Positions 15,247 to 28,737 of a stretch of DNA of 51,330 nucleotides are shown here, in pieces. The notes under the pieces are model-generated. The model saw only the letters and a program-made list of their open reading frames with translations, ran no database searches and was not told the origin of the DNA. A program made the position numbers and the translations under genes. The DNA is from Xinfangfangia pollutisoli (GTDB lineage: Bacteria; Pseudomonadota; Alphaproteobacteria; Rhodobacterales; Rhodobacteraceae): the NCBI RefSeq assembly GCF_020179405.1, contig NZ_JAICBZ010000020.1, positions 1 through 51,330 of the forward strand. Reading direction: 5' to 3'. Position 1 is the first letter of the stretch. The number at the start of each line of letters is the position of its first letter.

Positions 15247-16806
15247 TCACACGGACTTGCCCAGCGTGACCTTGGTCTGCGCCTTCAGCGCCAGCGCCAG
15301 CGAGGCAAAGCGCGCCTGCGCCACTTCGCCGAACAGCCCCACGCCCTCTTCGGTCAGGCGCAGCCCCAGCACCTTCTTGCGCGGCTGCCAGCTGAGTTCC
15401 CCCGCCCGCGCCGGATCGCCGACCGAGAACATGGCGCCAAAGCGCATCGCCTTGCCCAGCACTTCGGCCTGGCGGATGTCCTCTTCCGAAAGCAGGCGGA
15501 AGATCGCCTCCATCCGGCTGCCCGAGCGGCTGTTCTTGTAGCGATGCAGCAGCGCCAGCCCCAGGAAGACCCGGCCGGGATGATCCAGGCCTCCCAGATT
15601 GGCGCGGGTCGCATTGTCGAAACAGGCCTCGGCCCGGTAATCGGGATGGGCGCGCCAGGTCGTGTCATGCAACAGGCAGGCCGCCTTGATCAGCCGCTGC
15701 CGATCCGGCGGGGCGGATTTGAACAGCGGCAGCAGGAAATCGTACAGCTTGCGGCCAAAGCCCGGGATCCGCGCCTGGGTCTGTTCGGTCACCCGGGCCG
15801 CCTCGATCAGCGGATCGCGGGCGCGCAGCTTTTCCGGCATCTGCTCATACAGCAGCCCCTCGCGGATCCCATAGGCCGAGACGTCGATTTCCGAGGGTTT
15901 CAGCTGCGTCACGATCTCGCGCAGCACTTCGCAGGCCAGCGGCACCAGTTCCATCCGCTCGGGCGAGGTGCCGGTGCGGGCGCGCAGCAGCGCCAGGTCC
16001 GAGGCGGCGATCCAGTCCAGCGTGTCCAGCAGGCTTTCCGGGGTCATCCGGTATTCATGCAAGACCAGCAGCGGATAGTTGCGCCGCTCCATATCCAGCC
16101 GGGCGATCACCCGCCACGAGCCGCCGACCAGATAGATCCGCTCGCCCTTGGCCTTCAGCTGCGCCTGCGCCGCGCGCAGAAGCGTGCTGATATGGGCCTG
16201 CCGCTTCTTCGGCCCGCCCTCCATCTGCAACAGCCGGAAGGGCCCAAGCGGGGTCGAGATCCTGCGTCCGACCTGGCCATCGCCGATCCGCGCCAGTTCC
16301 ATCGAGTTGCCGCCGATGTCGCAGACCACGCCCTTGGCATCGGGCCAGCCCAGCAGCACCCCCTGCGCCGACAGCCGCGCCTCTTCCTCGCCATCGATCA
16401 CATGCAGCTTCAGGCCGGTCGTCTGGGTGACTTCGTCCTGAAACGCCGGCCCGTCCAGCGCCTCACGCGTGGCGGCGGTGGCCACGACCGTCAGCGGGTC
16501 GATTCCCATGCCGCGGGCAAGAAGCGAAAACCGCTTCAGCGCCAACAGGGCGCGGGTGCGGCCTTCGGGGTTCAGATGGCCGGTTTCGGCCATGCCCTTG
16601 CCCAGACCGCACATGATCTTTTCATTGTAAAAATAGGCGGGGCTGCGCGCGGCGCCATCGAAGACCACCATCCGCACCGAGTTCGAGCCCACATCGACGA
16701 CGCCCACCCGCGACAGGGCCCGCACCGAGGGATCGCCGAACAGCGGCCGGCCGAAGGGTTCCCAATCCTCGTCTTCATGCGAGGCGGCAGGCGCATCGAC
16801 AGGCAT
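15247..16806 (-). CDS. ppx: Ppx/GppA family exopolyphosphatase/pppGpp phosphatase
   Basis: A 519-residue protein of the ASKHA phosphatase fold. Seen: VGVVDVGSNSVRMVVFDG (phosphate 1 loop), VVATAATREALDG, DIGGNSMELARIG (phosphate 2 loop), then YGIREGLLYEQMP and an HD-type helical C-terminus with LLHDTTW. It hydrolyses polyphosphate or pppGpp; which is not decidable from sequence. ATG at 16806 is preceded by GGGGGGATTCCGTC; the longer in-frame start adds 14 unlikely residues. A GTCAAC-C-GTTGAC palindrome sits upstream at 16869. Confidence 0.9.
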   Translation of the reverse strand: MPVDAPAASHEDEDWEPFGRPLFGDPSVRALSRVGVVDVGSNSVRMVVFDGAARSPAYFYNEKIMCGLGKGMAETGHLNPEGRTRALLALKRFSLLARGMGIDPLTVVATAATREALDGPAFQDEVTQTTGLKLHVIDGEEEARLSAQGVLLGWPDAKGVVCDIGGNSMELARIGDGQVGRRISTPLGPFRLLQMEGGPKKRQAHISTLLRAAQAQLKAKGERIYLVGGSWRVIARLDMERRNYPLLVLHEYRMTPESLLDTLDWIAASDLALLRARTGTSPERMELVPLACEVLREIVTQLKPSEIDVSAYGIREGLLYEQMPEKLRARDPLIEAARVTEQTQARIPGFGRKLYDFLLPLFKSAPPDRQRLIKAACLLHDTTWRAHPDYRAEACFDNATRANLGGLDHPGRVFLGLALLHRYKNSRSGSRMEAIFRLLSEEDIRQAEVLGKAMRFGAMFSVGDPARAGELSWQPRKKVLGLRLTEEGVGLFGEVAQARFASLALALKAQTKVTLGKSV

Positions 16807-16868
16807 GACGGAATCCCCCCCTTCTGGGTCTTTCTTGCGCCGGCACACTGCCGCCCGCGACGGGCGCG

Positions 16869-16881
16869 GTCAACCGTTGAC
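16869..16881. promoter_or_regulatory. Palindrome upstream of ppx
   Basis: GTCAAC and GTTGAC arms around one C, 63 bases upstream of the ppx ATG. Operator-like, but no known regulator can be named. Confidence 0.25.
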
Positions 16882-16902
16882 GCAAGGAAAGCGTGTGGGG
16901 GA

Positions 16903-17157
16903 TTACTCGGCCGGGGTGCGATGCGGGCGGCCCAGCCGGCGCCAGAACAGCAGCACCGGCCAGCGCAGGACCGACACGCCGCCGGTCAGGAAGGCCAGGC
17001 CAAGAAGCGGGCCCTGATCCCAGGTGACCCAGCCCAGCAAAGGAATTCCGATGCTGATCAGCCCATAGGCCGCGCGCAGATGCTGATCGCGCGAGGGCAG
17101 CATGGCGATCAGATTGGCGGCGATCAGCCACAGACAGGCCAAGGCAAGCGGCATCAT
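16903..17157 (-). CDS. DUF2484 small membrane protein
   Basis: An 84-residue membrane protein with about three hydrophobic segments: LALACLWLIAANLIAMLP, LISIGIPLLGWVTW and LLGLAFLTGGVSVLRWPVLLF. The SRDQHLRAAYGLISIGIPLLG pattern is DUF2484, which in Rhodobacterales usually sits between murC and murB. Here it lies after murC but murB does not follow. ATG at 17157 (or 17154) is preceded by AAGGGGC. Function unknown; the location suggests a role with cell-wall synthesis. Confidence 0.85.
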   Translation of the reverse strand: MMPLALACLWLIAANLIAMLPSRDQHLRAAYGLISIGIPLLGWVTWDQGPLLGLAFLTGGVSVLRWPVLLFWRRLGRPHRTPAE

Positions 17158-17210
17158 TGCAGCGCCCCTTTCCGGCCCGGACGGTGAAAAATTCCGTCGC
17201 AGGCATTTGC

Positions 17211-17230
17211 AGAACGCGCAGGCGCGTTCT
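17211..17230. terminator. Hairpin between murC and DUF2484
   Basis: AGAACGCG and CGCGTTCT arms with a CAGG loop, in the 100-bp gap after murC. No T tract follows, so it may be an attenuator or mRNA end. Confidence 0.4.
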
Positions 17231-17257
17231 GGCGGCGCCGGACCCGGTCGTCCCGCA

Positions 17258-18681
17258 TCATGCGGCTTTCCCCAGCAGTTTCGCCGGCAGCGCATTCGCC
17301 CAGGCCGAGATCGTCCCTGCGCCCAGGCAGACGAAGATATCGCCCGGCCTTGTCTGTTCGCGGAACAGCCGCGCCAGATCGGCCTCGTCGATCACCGCGC
17401 GGGCATGGCGATGGCCATGCGCGATCAGCCCCGCCACCAGATCGTCGCGGCTGGCGCCGGGGATCGGGTCTTCGCCGGCGGCATAGACCTCGGCGATGGC
17501 CACGACATCGGCCTCGTTGAAACAGGTGCAGAAATCGTCGAACAGGTTCGACAGGCGCGAATAGCGGTGCGGCTGATGGACCGCGATCACCCGCGCCCCG
17601 GGCCGGCCCGACACCGCCTGACGGGCTGCCTTCAGCACCGCGGCGATTTCCACCGGGTGATGGCCGTAATCGTCGATGATGGTGACGCCATTCACCTCAC
17701 CGACTTTGGTGAAGCGGCGGTTGACGCCGGCGAACCCCGCCAGCGCCTCGCGGATTTCATCCTTCTTCATCCCCAGATGCCGGGCCACCGCCACCGCCGC
17801 CAAGGCGTTCGAGACGTTGTGATTGCCCGGCATGGGCAGGGTGCAGCCTTCAATTTTCGAACCTTCCCCTTCGTTCTGAAGCAGGATGTCGAACAGGGAA
17901 TTGCCATTTTCGAAGGACAGGTTCACCGCACGCACATCGGCCTGGGTGTTGAAGCCGAAAGTCACCACCCGCCGGTCGGTGACGCGCCCAACCAGCGCCT
18001 GCACTTCGGGATGGTCGGTGCAACAGACCGCCACGCCATAGAAGGGAATGTTCGAGACGAAATCGAGAAAGCCCTTCCGCAGGTTCTCGATCGTGCCCCA
18101 ATGTTCCATATGCTCGGGGTCGATATTGGTGACGATGGCGATCGTCGCGGGCAGGCGGTTGAACGAGCCGTCGGATTCGTCGGCCTCGACCACCATCCAT
18201 TCCCCTGCCCCGGCCCGCGCATTCGAGCCATAGGCATGGATCACGCCGCCATTGATCACGGTCGGATCGAAGCCGCCCTTGTCCAACAGCGTGGCCACCA
18301 TGGTGGTCGTGGTGGTCTTGCCATGCGTGCCGGCCACGGCAATGTTCGACCGCATCCGCATCAGCTCGGCCAGCATCTCGGCCCGGCGCACCACCGGCAG
18401 CTTGCGGCGCCGCGCCTCCTCCAGTTCCGGGTTGCCCTTCTTGATCGCCGAGGAAATCACCACCACCGCGGCCTCGCCCAGGTTTTCGGCGCGCTGGCCC
18501 TCGAAAAACGCGGCCCCCAGCTTGACCAGCCGGTCGGTGATCTTCGAGGCCTTGGCATCCGAGCCCTGCACCCGATAGCCCAGCGTGATCAGCACTTCGG
18601 CAATGCCCGACATGCCGATGCCGCCGATGCCGACGAAATGGATCGGTCCCAGTTCCAGCGGCAGTTTGGTCGCGGCGGCGT

Positions 18682-18685
<4 letters not shown>
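17258..18685 (-). CDS. murC: UDP-N-acetylmuramate--L-alanine ligase
   Basis: A 475-residue Mur ligase adding L-alanine to UDP-MurNAc. The N-terminal UDP-binding fold begins [17 protein letters not shown]. The ATP loop is GTHGKT at 119-124, followed by [36 protein letters not shown] and [10 protein letters not shown]. Length and motifs are typical. The ATG at 18685 overlaps the murG stop by four bases, so the two are translationally coupled in ftsW-murG-murC. Confidence 0.97.
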
Positions 18686-22774
<4,089 letters not shown>

Positions 22775-22833
22775 GTGTCCCGCCGCGGGGCAAGCCCCGG
22801 ATCCTGAAAAGCCGAACCATCGGCCCGCCAGCC

Positions 22834-24234
22834 CTAGCCAATCAGCGCCCGGACCAAAGCGGTGAAATCCTCGCCCCGCTTTTCGAAATTCGGATATTGG
22901 TCGAAACTGGCCGCCGCGGGGGCCAGCAGCACCACCTCGCCCGGCTGGGCCTCGGCCGCGGCGCGGGCGACGGCGCGCTCCATCGTCTCGCAGATCTCAT
23001 GCGGGGTCTCGCCGATCTGCAGGGCAAAGTCGCGGGCGGAATGGCCGATCAGATAGGCCTTCTCGACCGAGGACAGATAGGGCACCAGCCCGGCGATGCC
23101 GCCCTCTTTGCCCAGACCGCCGGCAATCCAGCGGATCTTCGGGAAGGCCTGCAGGGCCTTGGCGGCGCTGTCCACATTGGTGGCCTTGCTGTCATTGACG
23201 AAACGCACCCCTTCCCGCTCGCCCACCAGCTGGCTGCGATGCGGCAGGCCGGCAAAGCTGTGCAGCGCCTGTTCGATCAGCTTCGGCGCCAGGCCCAGGC
23301 TGCGGCAGGCGGCATAGGCCGCGCAGGCATTCTGGTGGTTATGCGCGCCGGGCAGGCCCGCGATCTCGCGCAGGTCGATGGAGGCAACCTGCCGCCCACG
23401 CCGCCATTCGGCGAGAAAGCCCTTGCGGGCAAAGACCGACCAGCCGAAGCCTTCCAGCTTCGTGCCCGACGAGACGCGGATCACCCGGTCATCGGCGGGG
23501 CCTTCGGCCAGCTGATTGGCCAGGAACTGACCCTCGACCTCATCCACGCCCACCACGGCCCGGTCCGGGCCGCCTTCGGCAAACAGCCGGCGCTTGGCGG
23601 CGAAATAGCCGCCCATGCCATTGTGGCGATCCAGGTGGTCGGGCGAAAGATTGGTGAAGACGGCGATATCGGGGGTCAGGGCGCGCGCCAGATCGGTCTG
23701 GTAGGAGGACAGCTCCAGCACCACCACCTCGCCATCCCGCGCGGGGTCGATCGACAAGACGCCCGTGCCGATATTGCCGGCCATCTGCGTGGGCCGCCCC
23801 GCGACCTGCAGGATATGGTGGATCAGCGCCGTCGTCGTCGATTTTCCGTTCGAGCCGGTGACAGTCACGACCTTGGGCGCGGTCTCGAAATTGTCCCATT
23901 CGGGCGTCGCATAGCTGCGGAAGAACAGGCCGATATCGTTGTCGACCGGAATGCCCAGTTCCAGTGCCCGGCCGATGATCTTGTTCGGATGGGGGTAAAG
24001 ATGCGGGATGCCGGGGCTGGTGATCAGCGCGGCCACGCCGTCAAAGGCGCCGTGACGGGTCAGGTCGGTCAGGGTGAAGCCCTCGGCCTCGGCCTTGGCG
24101 CGGGATTCGGGGCTGTCATCCCACAACAGCGGCTCGGCGCCCGCGGCCTGCAGCGCCCGCGCAGTGGCAAGGCCCGAGCGGCCCAGACCCAGAACGGCGA
24201 GTTTCGCGCCTGTGTAGCCTATGACGGGGATCAT
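22834..24234 (-). CDS. murD: UDP-MurNAc-L-alanine--D-glutamate ligase
   Basis: A 466-residue Mur ligase adding D-glutamate. The N-terminal fold begins [18 protein letters not shown]; the ATP loop is GSNGKST at 127-133; [45 protein letters not shown] and [22 protein letters not shown] follow. The ATG at 24234 is seven bases after GGAGG; the longer open frame upstream runs through a repeated intergenic element. It is separated from ftsW by ldh and the methyltransferase. Confidence 0.96.
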   Translation of the reverse strand: MIPVIGYTGAKLAVLGLGRSGLATARALQAAGAEPLLWDDSPESRAKAEAEGFTLTDLTRHGAFDGVAALITSPGIPHLYPHPNKIIGRALELGIPVDNDIGLFFRSYATPEWDNFETAPKVVTVTGSNGKSTTTALIHHILQVAGRPTQMAGNIGTGVLSIDPARDGEVVVLELSSYQTDLARALTPDIAVFTNLSPDHLDRHNGMGGYFAAKRRLFAEGGPDRAVVGVDEVEGQFLANQLAEGPADDRVIRVSSGTKLEGFGWSVFARKGFLAEWRRGRQVASIDLREIAGLPGAHNHQNACAAYAACRSLGLAPKLIEQALHSFAGLPHRSQLVGEREGVRFVNDSKATNVDSAAKALQAFPKIRWIAGGLGKEGGIAGLVPYLSSVEKAYLIGHSARDFALQIGETPHEICETMERAVARAAAEAQPGEVVLLAPAAASFDQYPNFEKRGEDFTALVRALIG

Positions 24235-24257
24235 CGCATGCCTCCGAGCAGGGAAAG

Positions 24258-24310
24258 CCGGGGGTATCACACCCCCGGACCCCCGTGGGATATTTGAACA
24301 GAGAGGAAGG
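24258..24310. repeat. Repeated intergenic element, copy 1 (between yjhX and murD)
   Basis: GCCGGGGG and CCCCCGG form a hairpin, followed by ACCCCCGTGGGATATTT and CAGAGAGGAAGG. It is nearly identical to 28649-28701 and resembles a short element I know from many Rhodobacteraceae intergenic regions. It lies 3' of yjhX and 24 bp 5' of the murD ATG. Confidence 0.7.
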
Positions 24311-24355
24311 GGGAAGGGGTTTTGACCCCCTGCCCTTCCGCTCTGTCCCTGCCCG

Positions 24356-24616
24356 CTATCCCTGGTTGTCAAGCTGGCCGCGCACCGAGCGCCGGCCCAG
24401 ATATGAGATGCGGTAGGGCCCGCCCTCCTTGCTGGCGATCAGCTTTCTTTGCCTGAGCCTGCGGAACAGCGGCAGGGTTAGGTCCGACAGGACCATCCCG
24501 TCACGGGTATGGCACAGGACTTCGGTGATGTGGCCGCGGCTGTCGCGGAAATGACGGATCTCGCCCCCCAGGGCGAGGACATGGAGAACGCGCTGCTCGG
24601 CGCGAGAGATATTCAT
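24356..24616 (-). CDS. YjhX family (UPF0386) protein
   Basis: An 86-residue protein beginning [18 protein letters not shown] and continuing [46 protein letters not shown] and ending RGQLDNQG. This matches the UPF0386/YjhX family, a winged-helix-like fold listed as a toxin in E. coli. No antitoxin-like partner is adjacent. ATG at 24616 is chosen because homologues start MNISR; the longer frame starts in unlike sequence. It may act as a DNA-binding protein rather than a toxin; context does not decide. Confidence 0.82.
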   Translation of the reverse strand: MNISRAEQRVLHVLALGGEIRHFRDSRGHITEVLCHTRDGMVLSDLTLPLFRRLRQRKLIASKEGGPYRISYLGRRSVRGQLDNQG

Positions 24617-24813
24617 GGGACTGTCCAGATTGGGCGTGAAAAGGCCCGCCGGGGGCGCGCAGGGCACATCCCGGGGGTTCACGAACGCCGCTTCGCCCCG
24701 GCGTCAGGCTCTGGACACAGTCTCTGACAAAAACGCTCCGTCAGGCGCCGCCGCGGGTGGGGGGCGCCGTCGGGCGACAGATAGGAAGGGGCAAGGCGCG
24801 GGGGAAGAGCCCG

Positions 24814-25386
24814 TCAGGGTTTTTCGCGCCGGCGGCGCAGCCGGTGATGCAGAAACGCAGCAGCGGCCAGCAGGGCGGCGGTCAGCCCGAGGATCAGACC
24901 CAGATGCCGGACCGTGTCCAGCCGGCCGAACAGCTGCTCCAGCACATGGCCGGCGCCATAGCCCAGCGCGGTGACCAGCGCGCCCCAAAGCGCCACCGCA
25001 AGCAGGTTGAACACCAGGTAAAGCCGTGCCGGGATGGCGGACAGGCCCAGAACCAGCGGGCCGATCGTGCGCATGCCGAAGAGGAAGCGGAAGGACATCG
25101 AGGCCAGCGCGGGGCGGCGGGCGGCCAGCGCCAGCAGCGGGGCGGCGGCGGCTGTGGCGGCAAGGCGCTGCAGACGGGGCATCTGCCGATGCCGGCGGGC
25201 GATCTGGAACAGGACCTGATCGGCCAGGAAGGCGCCAGCCGAGATCGCGGCCCAGGCCGAAGGCAGCGGGAAGGCGCCGCGATGGGCCAGCGCGCCGCCG
25301 ACCATGCCGGCGCCGTCGCCTTCGAAGACCCCGCCCAGGAACAGCGCCGGCAGGCCCCAATCGGCGATCAGCGTCTCAAGCGTCAT
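24814..25386 (-). CDS. DedA/VTT-domain membrane protein
   Basis: A 190-residue membrane protein. It begins with a re-entrant-like segment (LIADWGLPALFLGGVFEGDGAGMVGGALAHRG), then LASMSFRFLFGMRTIGPLVLGLSAIPARLYLVFNLLAVALWGALVTALGYGAGHVL, which matches the DedA family with its F/G-x-R motif. DedA proteins are linked to membrane lipid (undecaprenyl phosphate or phosphatidylethanolamine) flipping, which would fit a cell-wall neighbourhood, but that is inference. The start overlaps the DUF2161 stop by 11 bases. Confidence 0.85.
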   Translation of the reverse strand: MTLETLIADWGLPALFLGGVFEGDGAGMVGGALAHRGAFPLPSAWAAISAGAFLADQVLFQIARRHRQMPRLQRLAATAAAAPLLALAARRPALASMSFRFLFGMRTIGPLVLGLSAIPARLYLVFNLLAVALWGALVTALGYGAGHVLEQLFGRLDTVRHLGLILGLTAALLAAAAFLHHRLRRRREKP

Positions 25387-26083
25387 CGGAAACCTGCGGC
25401 TGCGCGACAGCCTTCAATTCAGCCAGGGCGGGCGCATGCTCGGCCAGCGCCGCCTGGCCCTTGGGGGTCAGCGCATAGCTGCCGCGGGCGATGCGCTCGA
25501 ACCAGCCGTAATGGTCGGCGCGCAGGATCGCGGCGGCCTTGGCCACGCCGGTTGCGCGGGCCAAAGCGGCCGGGGCGCCGGGCCCGCTTTCCGCCAGATG
25601 CGCCGCACAGCGCAGCGCGTCCTGGCGGTAGGCCGTCATCCGCTTGACCGCGGCCGCGCCGCCCTCGTTCGGATCGCCCACCCTGCGGTCGAATTCGCGC
25701 AGAAGCCGCCCTGCCCGTTGCGTGCGCAGCCGCGGCTGATAGGCGGCCGGGTCCAGATGCGCCGTCACCGCCCCCGTCGCCGGATCGACCGCCAGCAGCC
25801 CCAGGCCCAGCCGGCGGCACAGGGCCAGGATGTCGCGATAGCGCAGCCGCCAGCCCTTCGCGCCCGAAACCGGAACCGCCAGATAGACATCGGCGAACAG
25901 CGATTGTCGCTGCACGCCCTGCAGCACCAGCGCCAGCGAGAACGAGGTCTTCATCTCGACCACCACCGGCGGCTCGTCGCCGCGGCGGGCCAGGATGTCG
26001 CAGGCGCCGACCTCGGCCTTCACCGCGTAGCCCTGGGCCTGCAGATAGGCCTTCAGCGCCGGGTAAAGCTCGGTCTCGCGCAC
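25376..26083 (-). CDS. DUF2161 putative PD-(D/E)XK-type phosphodiesterase
   Basis: A 235-residue protein starting with GTG (M)RETELYPALKAYLQAQGYAVKAEVGACDILARRGDEPPVVVEMKTSFSLAL. The E...GxxDI...VEMK spacing is the PD-(D/E)XK nuclease core, as proposed for DUF2161. The C-terminal half has a winged-helix look (ALARATGVAKAAAILRADHYGWFERIARGSYALTPKGQAAL), so it may bind DNA. It lies between mraY and murD, starting four bases after the mraY stop; no cell-wall role is evident. Confidence 0.82.
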   Translation of the reverse strand: MRETELYPALKAYLQAQGYAVKAEVGACDILARRGDEPPVVVEMKTSFSLALVLQGVQRQSLFADVYLAVPVSGAKGWRLRYRDILALCRRLGLGLLAVDPATGAVTAHLDPAAYQPRLRTQRAGRLLREFDRRVGDPNEGGAAAVKRMTAYRQDALRCAAHLAESGPGAPAALARATGVAKAAAILRADHYGWFERIARGSYALTPKGQAALAEHAPALAELKAVAQPQVSDDA

Positions 26084-26087
26084 CGCC

Positions 26088-27170
26088 TTAGCGGACCTTC
26101 AGCGTCGCCAGACCCGCCGCGGCCAGGATCAGCGAGATGATCCAGAAGCGGATGACGATCTGCGGCTCGGCCCAGCCCTTCTTTTCGAAATGGTGGTGGA
26201 TCGGCGCCATCAGGAACACCCGTTTGCCGGTGCGCTTGAAATAGGCGACCTGGATGATCACCGACAGCGCCTCGACCACGAACAGCCCGCCCACGATCGC
26301 CAGCACCAGCTCGTGCTTGGTGCAGACGGCGATGGCGCCCAGCGCGCCGCCCAGGGCAAGGCTGCCCGTATCGCCCATGAACACGGCCGCCGGCGGGGCA
26401 TTGTACCACAGAAACCCCATGCCCGCCCCGAACAGCGCCGCGCAGAAGACCAGGATCTCGGAGGTGCCGGGGACGTAATGCACCTCAAGATACTGGGTGA
26501 AGTCGACCCGGCCGACCGTATAGGCGATGATCCCCAGCGTGGCGGCGGCGATCATCACCGGCATGATCGCCAGCCCGTCCAGCCCGTCGGTCAGGTTCAC
26601 CGCATTGGCCGCGCCGACGATCACGATCATGCCGAAGGGCACGAAGAAGATGCCCAGGTTGAAAAGCGCATTCTTGAAGAAAGGGAAGGCCAGCTGGTTG
26701 GTCAGATCGTCGGGGTGGAAGCGCGCCGCCGCATAGGTGGCGAGCGCCGCGATCAGCAGGCCCAGCAGCATCCGCACCTTGGACGAGACGCCCTTGGTGT
26801 TCTGCTTGGACACTTTGGCATAGTCATCGGCAAAACCGATCAGCCCGAAGGCCAGCGTCACCAGCACCACGATCCAGACATAGGGGCTGTCCAGCCGCGC
26901 CCAGAGCAGCGTCGAGAACATCAGCGCCGACAGGATCAGCAAGCCCCCCATCGTGGGCGTGCCGGCCTTGGCGAAATGGCTTTGCGGCCCGTCATCGCGG
27001 ATCGGCTGGCCCTTGCCCTGCTTGCGGCGCAGAAGGTCGATCAGCGGCCGGCCGAACAGGAAGCCGAAGACCAGCGCCGTGACGAAAGCTGCCCCCGCCC
27101 GGAAGGTGATGTAGCGGAAGAGATTGAAGAACCCTCCGTTATCGGAGAGTTCGGCAAGCCAGAACAGCAT
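26088..27170 (-). CDS. mraY: Phospho-MurNAc-pentapeptide transferase
   Basis: A 360-residue polytopic membrane enzyme that makes lipid I from UDP-MurNAc-pentapeptide and undecaprenyl phosphate. Signature motifs: [30 protein letters not shown] (the DDxxK aspartates), [25 protein letters not shown], and [22 protein letters not shown]. Full length. Its ATG at 27170 directly follows the murF stop (TGAATG). Confidence 0.97.
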   Translation of the reverse strand: MLFWLAELSDNGGFFNLFRYITFRAGAAFVTALVFGFLFGRPLIDLLRRKQGKGQPIRDDGPQSHFAKAGTPTMGGLLILSALMFSTLLWARLDSPYVWIVVLVTLAFGLIGFADDYAKVSKQNTKGVSSKVRMLLGLLIAALATYAAARFHPDDLTNQLAFPFFKNALFNLGIFFVPFGMIVIVGAANAVNLTDGLDGLAIMPVMIAAATLGIIAYTVGRVDFTQYLEVHYVPGTSEILVFCAALFGAGMGFLWYNAPPAAVFMGDTGSLALGGALGAIAVCTKHELVLAIVGGLFVVEALSVIIQVAYFKRTGKRVFLMAPIHHHFEKKGWAEPQIVIRFWIISLILAAAGLATLKVR

Positions 27171-28613
27171 TCACTCGGTCCCTTCCCGTGCAGGCTGGGC
27201 CTGGCCCAGCTTCTTCAGCGCCTCGACCACGAGGCTGACTTTCGATCCTTTGGAGCCCTTGACCAGCACCACATCGCCCGCATCGATCAGCCCGCGCACC
27301 CGCGCGGCCAGTTCGGGGGCGGTGGCGACCCAAAGCCCTTGCTGGCGCCGCGGCAGGATGTCGTGCAGGGCCCGCATCCGGGGGCCGACGCAATGGATCT
27401 GCGCGATGCCGTCCAGGCCCGGATGGCGCGCCACGGCCTGATGCATGGCGATCTCGTCGGGGCCCAGTTCCAGCATGTCGCCCAGAATGGCGATGCGCCG
27501 CCCGCCGCCCACCCGGCCGATGCCGTCGGTGGGCTGGGCGGCCAGAAGCACGTCCAACGCGGCGGCCAGCGAGACGGGATTGGCGTTGAAGGCGTCGTCG
27601 ATCAGGTCGAAGAAGGTTTCCTCGACGATGTCCAGCTGGATCCGCTCGCGCAGGCCACGGCCGGCGGGCGGCGACCAGCGGGCGATGTCATGCGCGGCGA
27701 TCATCGGATCGGCGCCCAGTGCCGCGGCGGCGGCCAGCGTGCCCAGCGCGTTCAGCGCGAAATGCCGCCCCGGCGAGGCCACCTTGAACAGGAAGGTCTG
27801 CGCCCCATGATTGGCGCGCAGGACGGTCGCCTCGGCGCAGAGCCGGGTCTCGGTCAGATGCCAGTCGGCGCTTTCGGCCGCGCCGAAGGTGACGGGGGTC
27901 GCGCCAGCCGCGCGGGCGGCGGCGACAAGTTGCGGCGTGGTCGGCAGATCGGCATTGATCACAGCCACGCCGCCCGGCTCAAGCCCCTGGAAGATCGAGG
28001 CTTTCTCGGCCGCGATCGCCTCGACACTGGCGAAGGCCTCCAGATGGGCCGGCGCGATCGTGGTGATCATCGCCACATGCGGGCGGGCCAGGCGGGCCAG
28101 GGGCGCGATCTCGCCCGGATGGCTCATGCCGATCTCGATCACCGCATAATCCGTGTCGGCCGGCATCCGCGCCAGCGTCAGCGGCACGCCCCAATGGTTG
28201 TTGTAGCTGGCTTCGGCCACATGGGTCCGGCCCTGGCCCGACAGCACGTCGCGCAGCATTTCCTTGGTCGAGGTCTTGCCGACCGAGCCGGTGACGCCGA
28301 TCACCCGCGCCCGGGTCCGCGCCCGCCCAGCGGCGCCCAACCGGGCCAGCCCCTGCAGCACGTCATCGACGATCAGAAGCGGCGCATCGGGGGCGACGCC
28401 TTCGGGCCGGCGGCTGACCAGTGCGGCGGCGGCGCCCTTGGCTAGCGCCTGGGCCACGAAATCATGGCCGTCGCGCACATCCTTCAGCGCCACGAACAGA
28501 TCGCCCGGCTTCAGCGTGCGGGTGTCGATCGAGACGCCGGTGGCCGCCCAGTCGGTGGGCGCGCGCCCGCCGGTGGCGGCGGCAGCATCGGCAGAGGTCC
28601 AGAGCGGGGTCAT
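27171..28613 (-). CDS. murF: UDP-MurNAc-tripeptide--D-Ala-D-Ala ligase
   Basis: A 480-residue Mur ligase completing the pentapeptide. ATP loop GSVGKTS at 109-115; YNNHWGVPLTLARMP (MurF signature NN..G.P), EIGMSHPGEI, NALGTLAAAAALG, DDAFNANPVSLAAALD and LGDMLELG are visible. ATG at 28613. The gap to murE holds a repeated intergenic element. Confidence 0.96.
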   Translation of the reverse strand: MTPLWTSADAAAATGGRAPTDWAATGVSIDTRTLKPGDLFVALKDVRDGHDFVAQALAKGAAAALVSRRPEGVAPDAPLLIVDDVLQGLARLGAAGRARTRARVIGVTGSVGKTSTKEMLRDVLSGQGRTHVAEASYNNHWGVPLTLARMPADTDYAVIEIGMSHPGEIAPLARLARPHVAMITTIAPAHLEAFASVEAIAAEKASIFQGLEPGGVAVINADLPTTPQLVAAARAAGATPVTFGAAESADWHLTETRLCAEATVLRANHGAQTFLFKVASPGRHFALNALGTLAAAAALGADPMIAAHDIARWSPPAGRGLRERIQLDIVEETFFDLIDDAFNANPVSLAAALDVLLAAQPTDGIGRVGGGRRIAILGDMLELGPDEIAMHQAVARHPGLDGIAQIHCVGPRMRALHDILPRRQQGLWVATAPELAARVRGLIDAGDVVLVKGSKGSKVSLVVEALKKLGQAQPAREGTE

Positions 28614-28648
28614 GACAGGGCCCTCTGACGCGGGACGGGACGGTAGGC

Positions 28649-28701
28649 GCCGGGGGCTGTCTGCCCCCGGACCCCCGAGGATATTTTTGCAGAGAGGAAG
28701 G
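28649..28701. repeat. Repeated intergenic element, copy 2 (between murE and murF)
   Basis: GCCGGGGG and CCCCCGG hairpin, then ACCCCCGAGGATATTTTT and GCAGAGAGGAAGG. It is in the same orientation as 24258-24310 and lies 3' of murE and 36 bp 5' of the murF ATG. Confidence 0.7.
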
Positions 28702-28737
28702 CTGGCAGCCGCAGGGCAAGGGCAAGGCGGGTGGACA

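Noticed and set aside
14224-17187. 987-codon plus-strand open frame
   Set aside because: It lies antisense to GNAT, VOC, ppx and DUF2484, is Arg/Gln/His-rich, and contains no recognisable domain; a GC-rich shadow frame.
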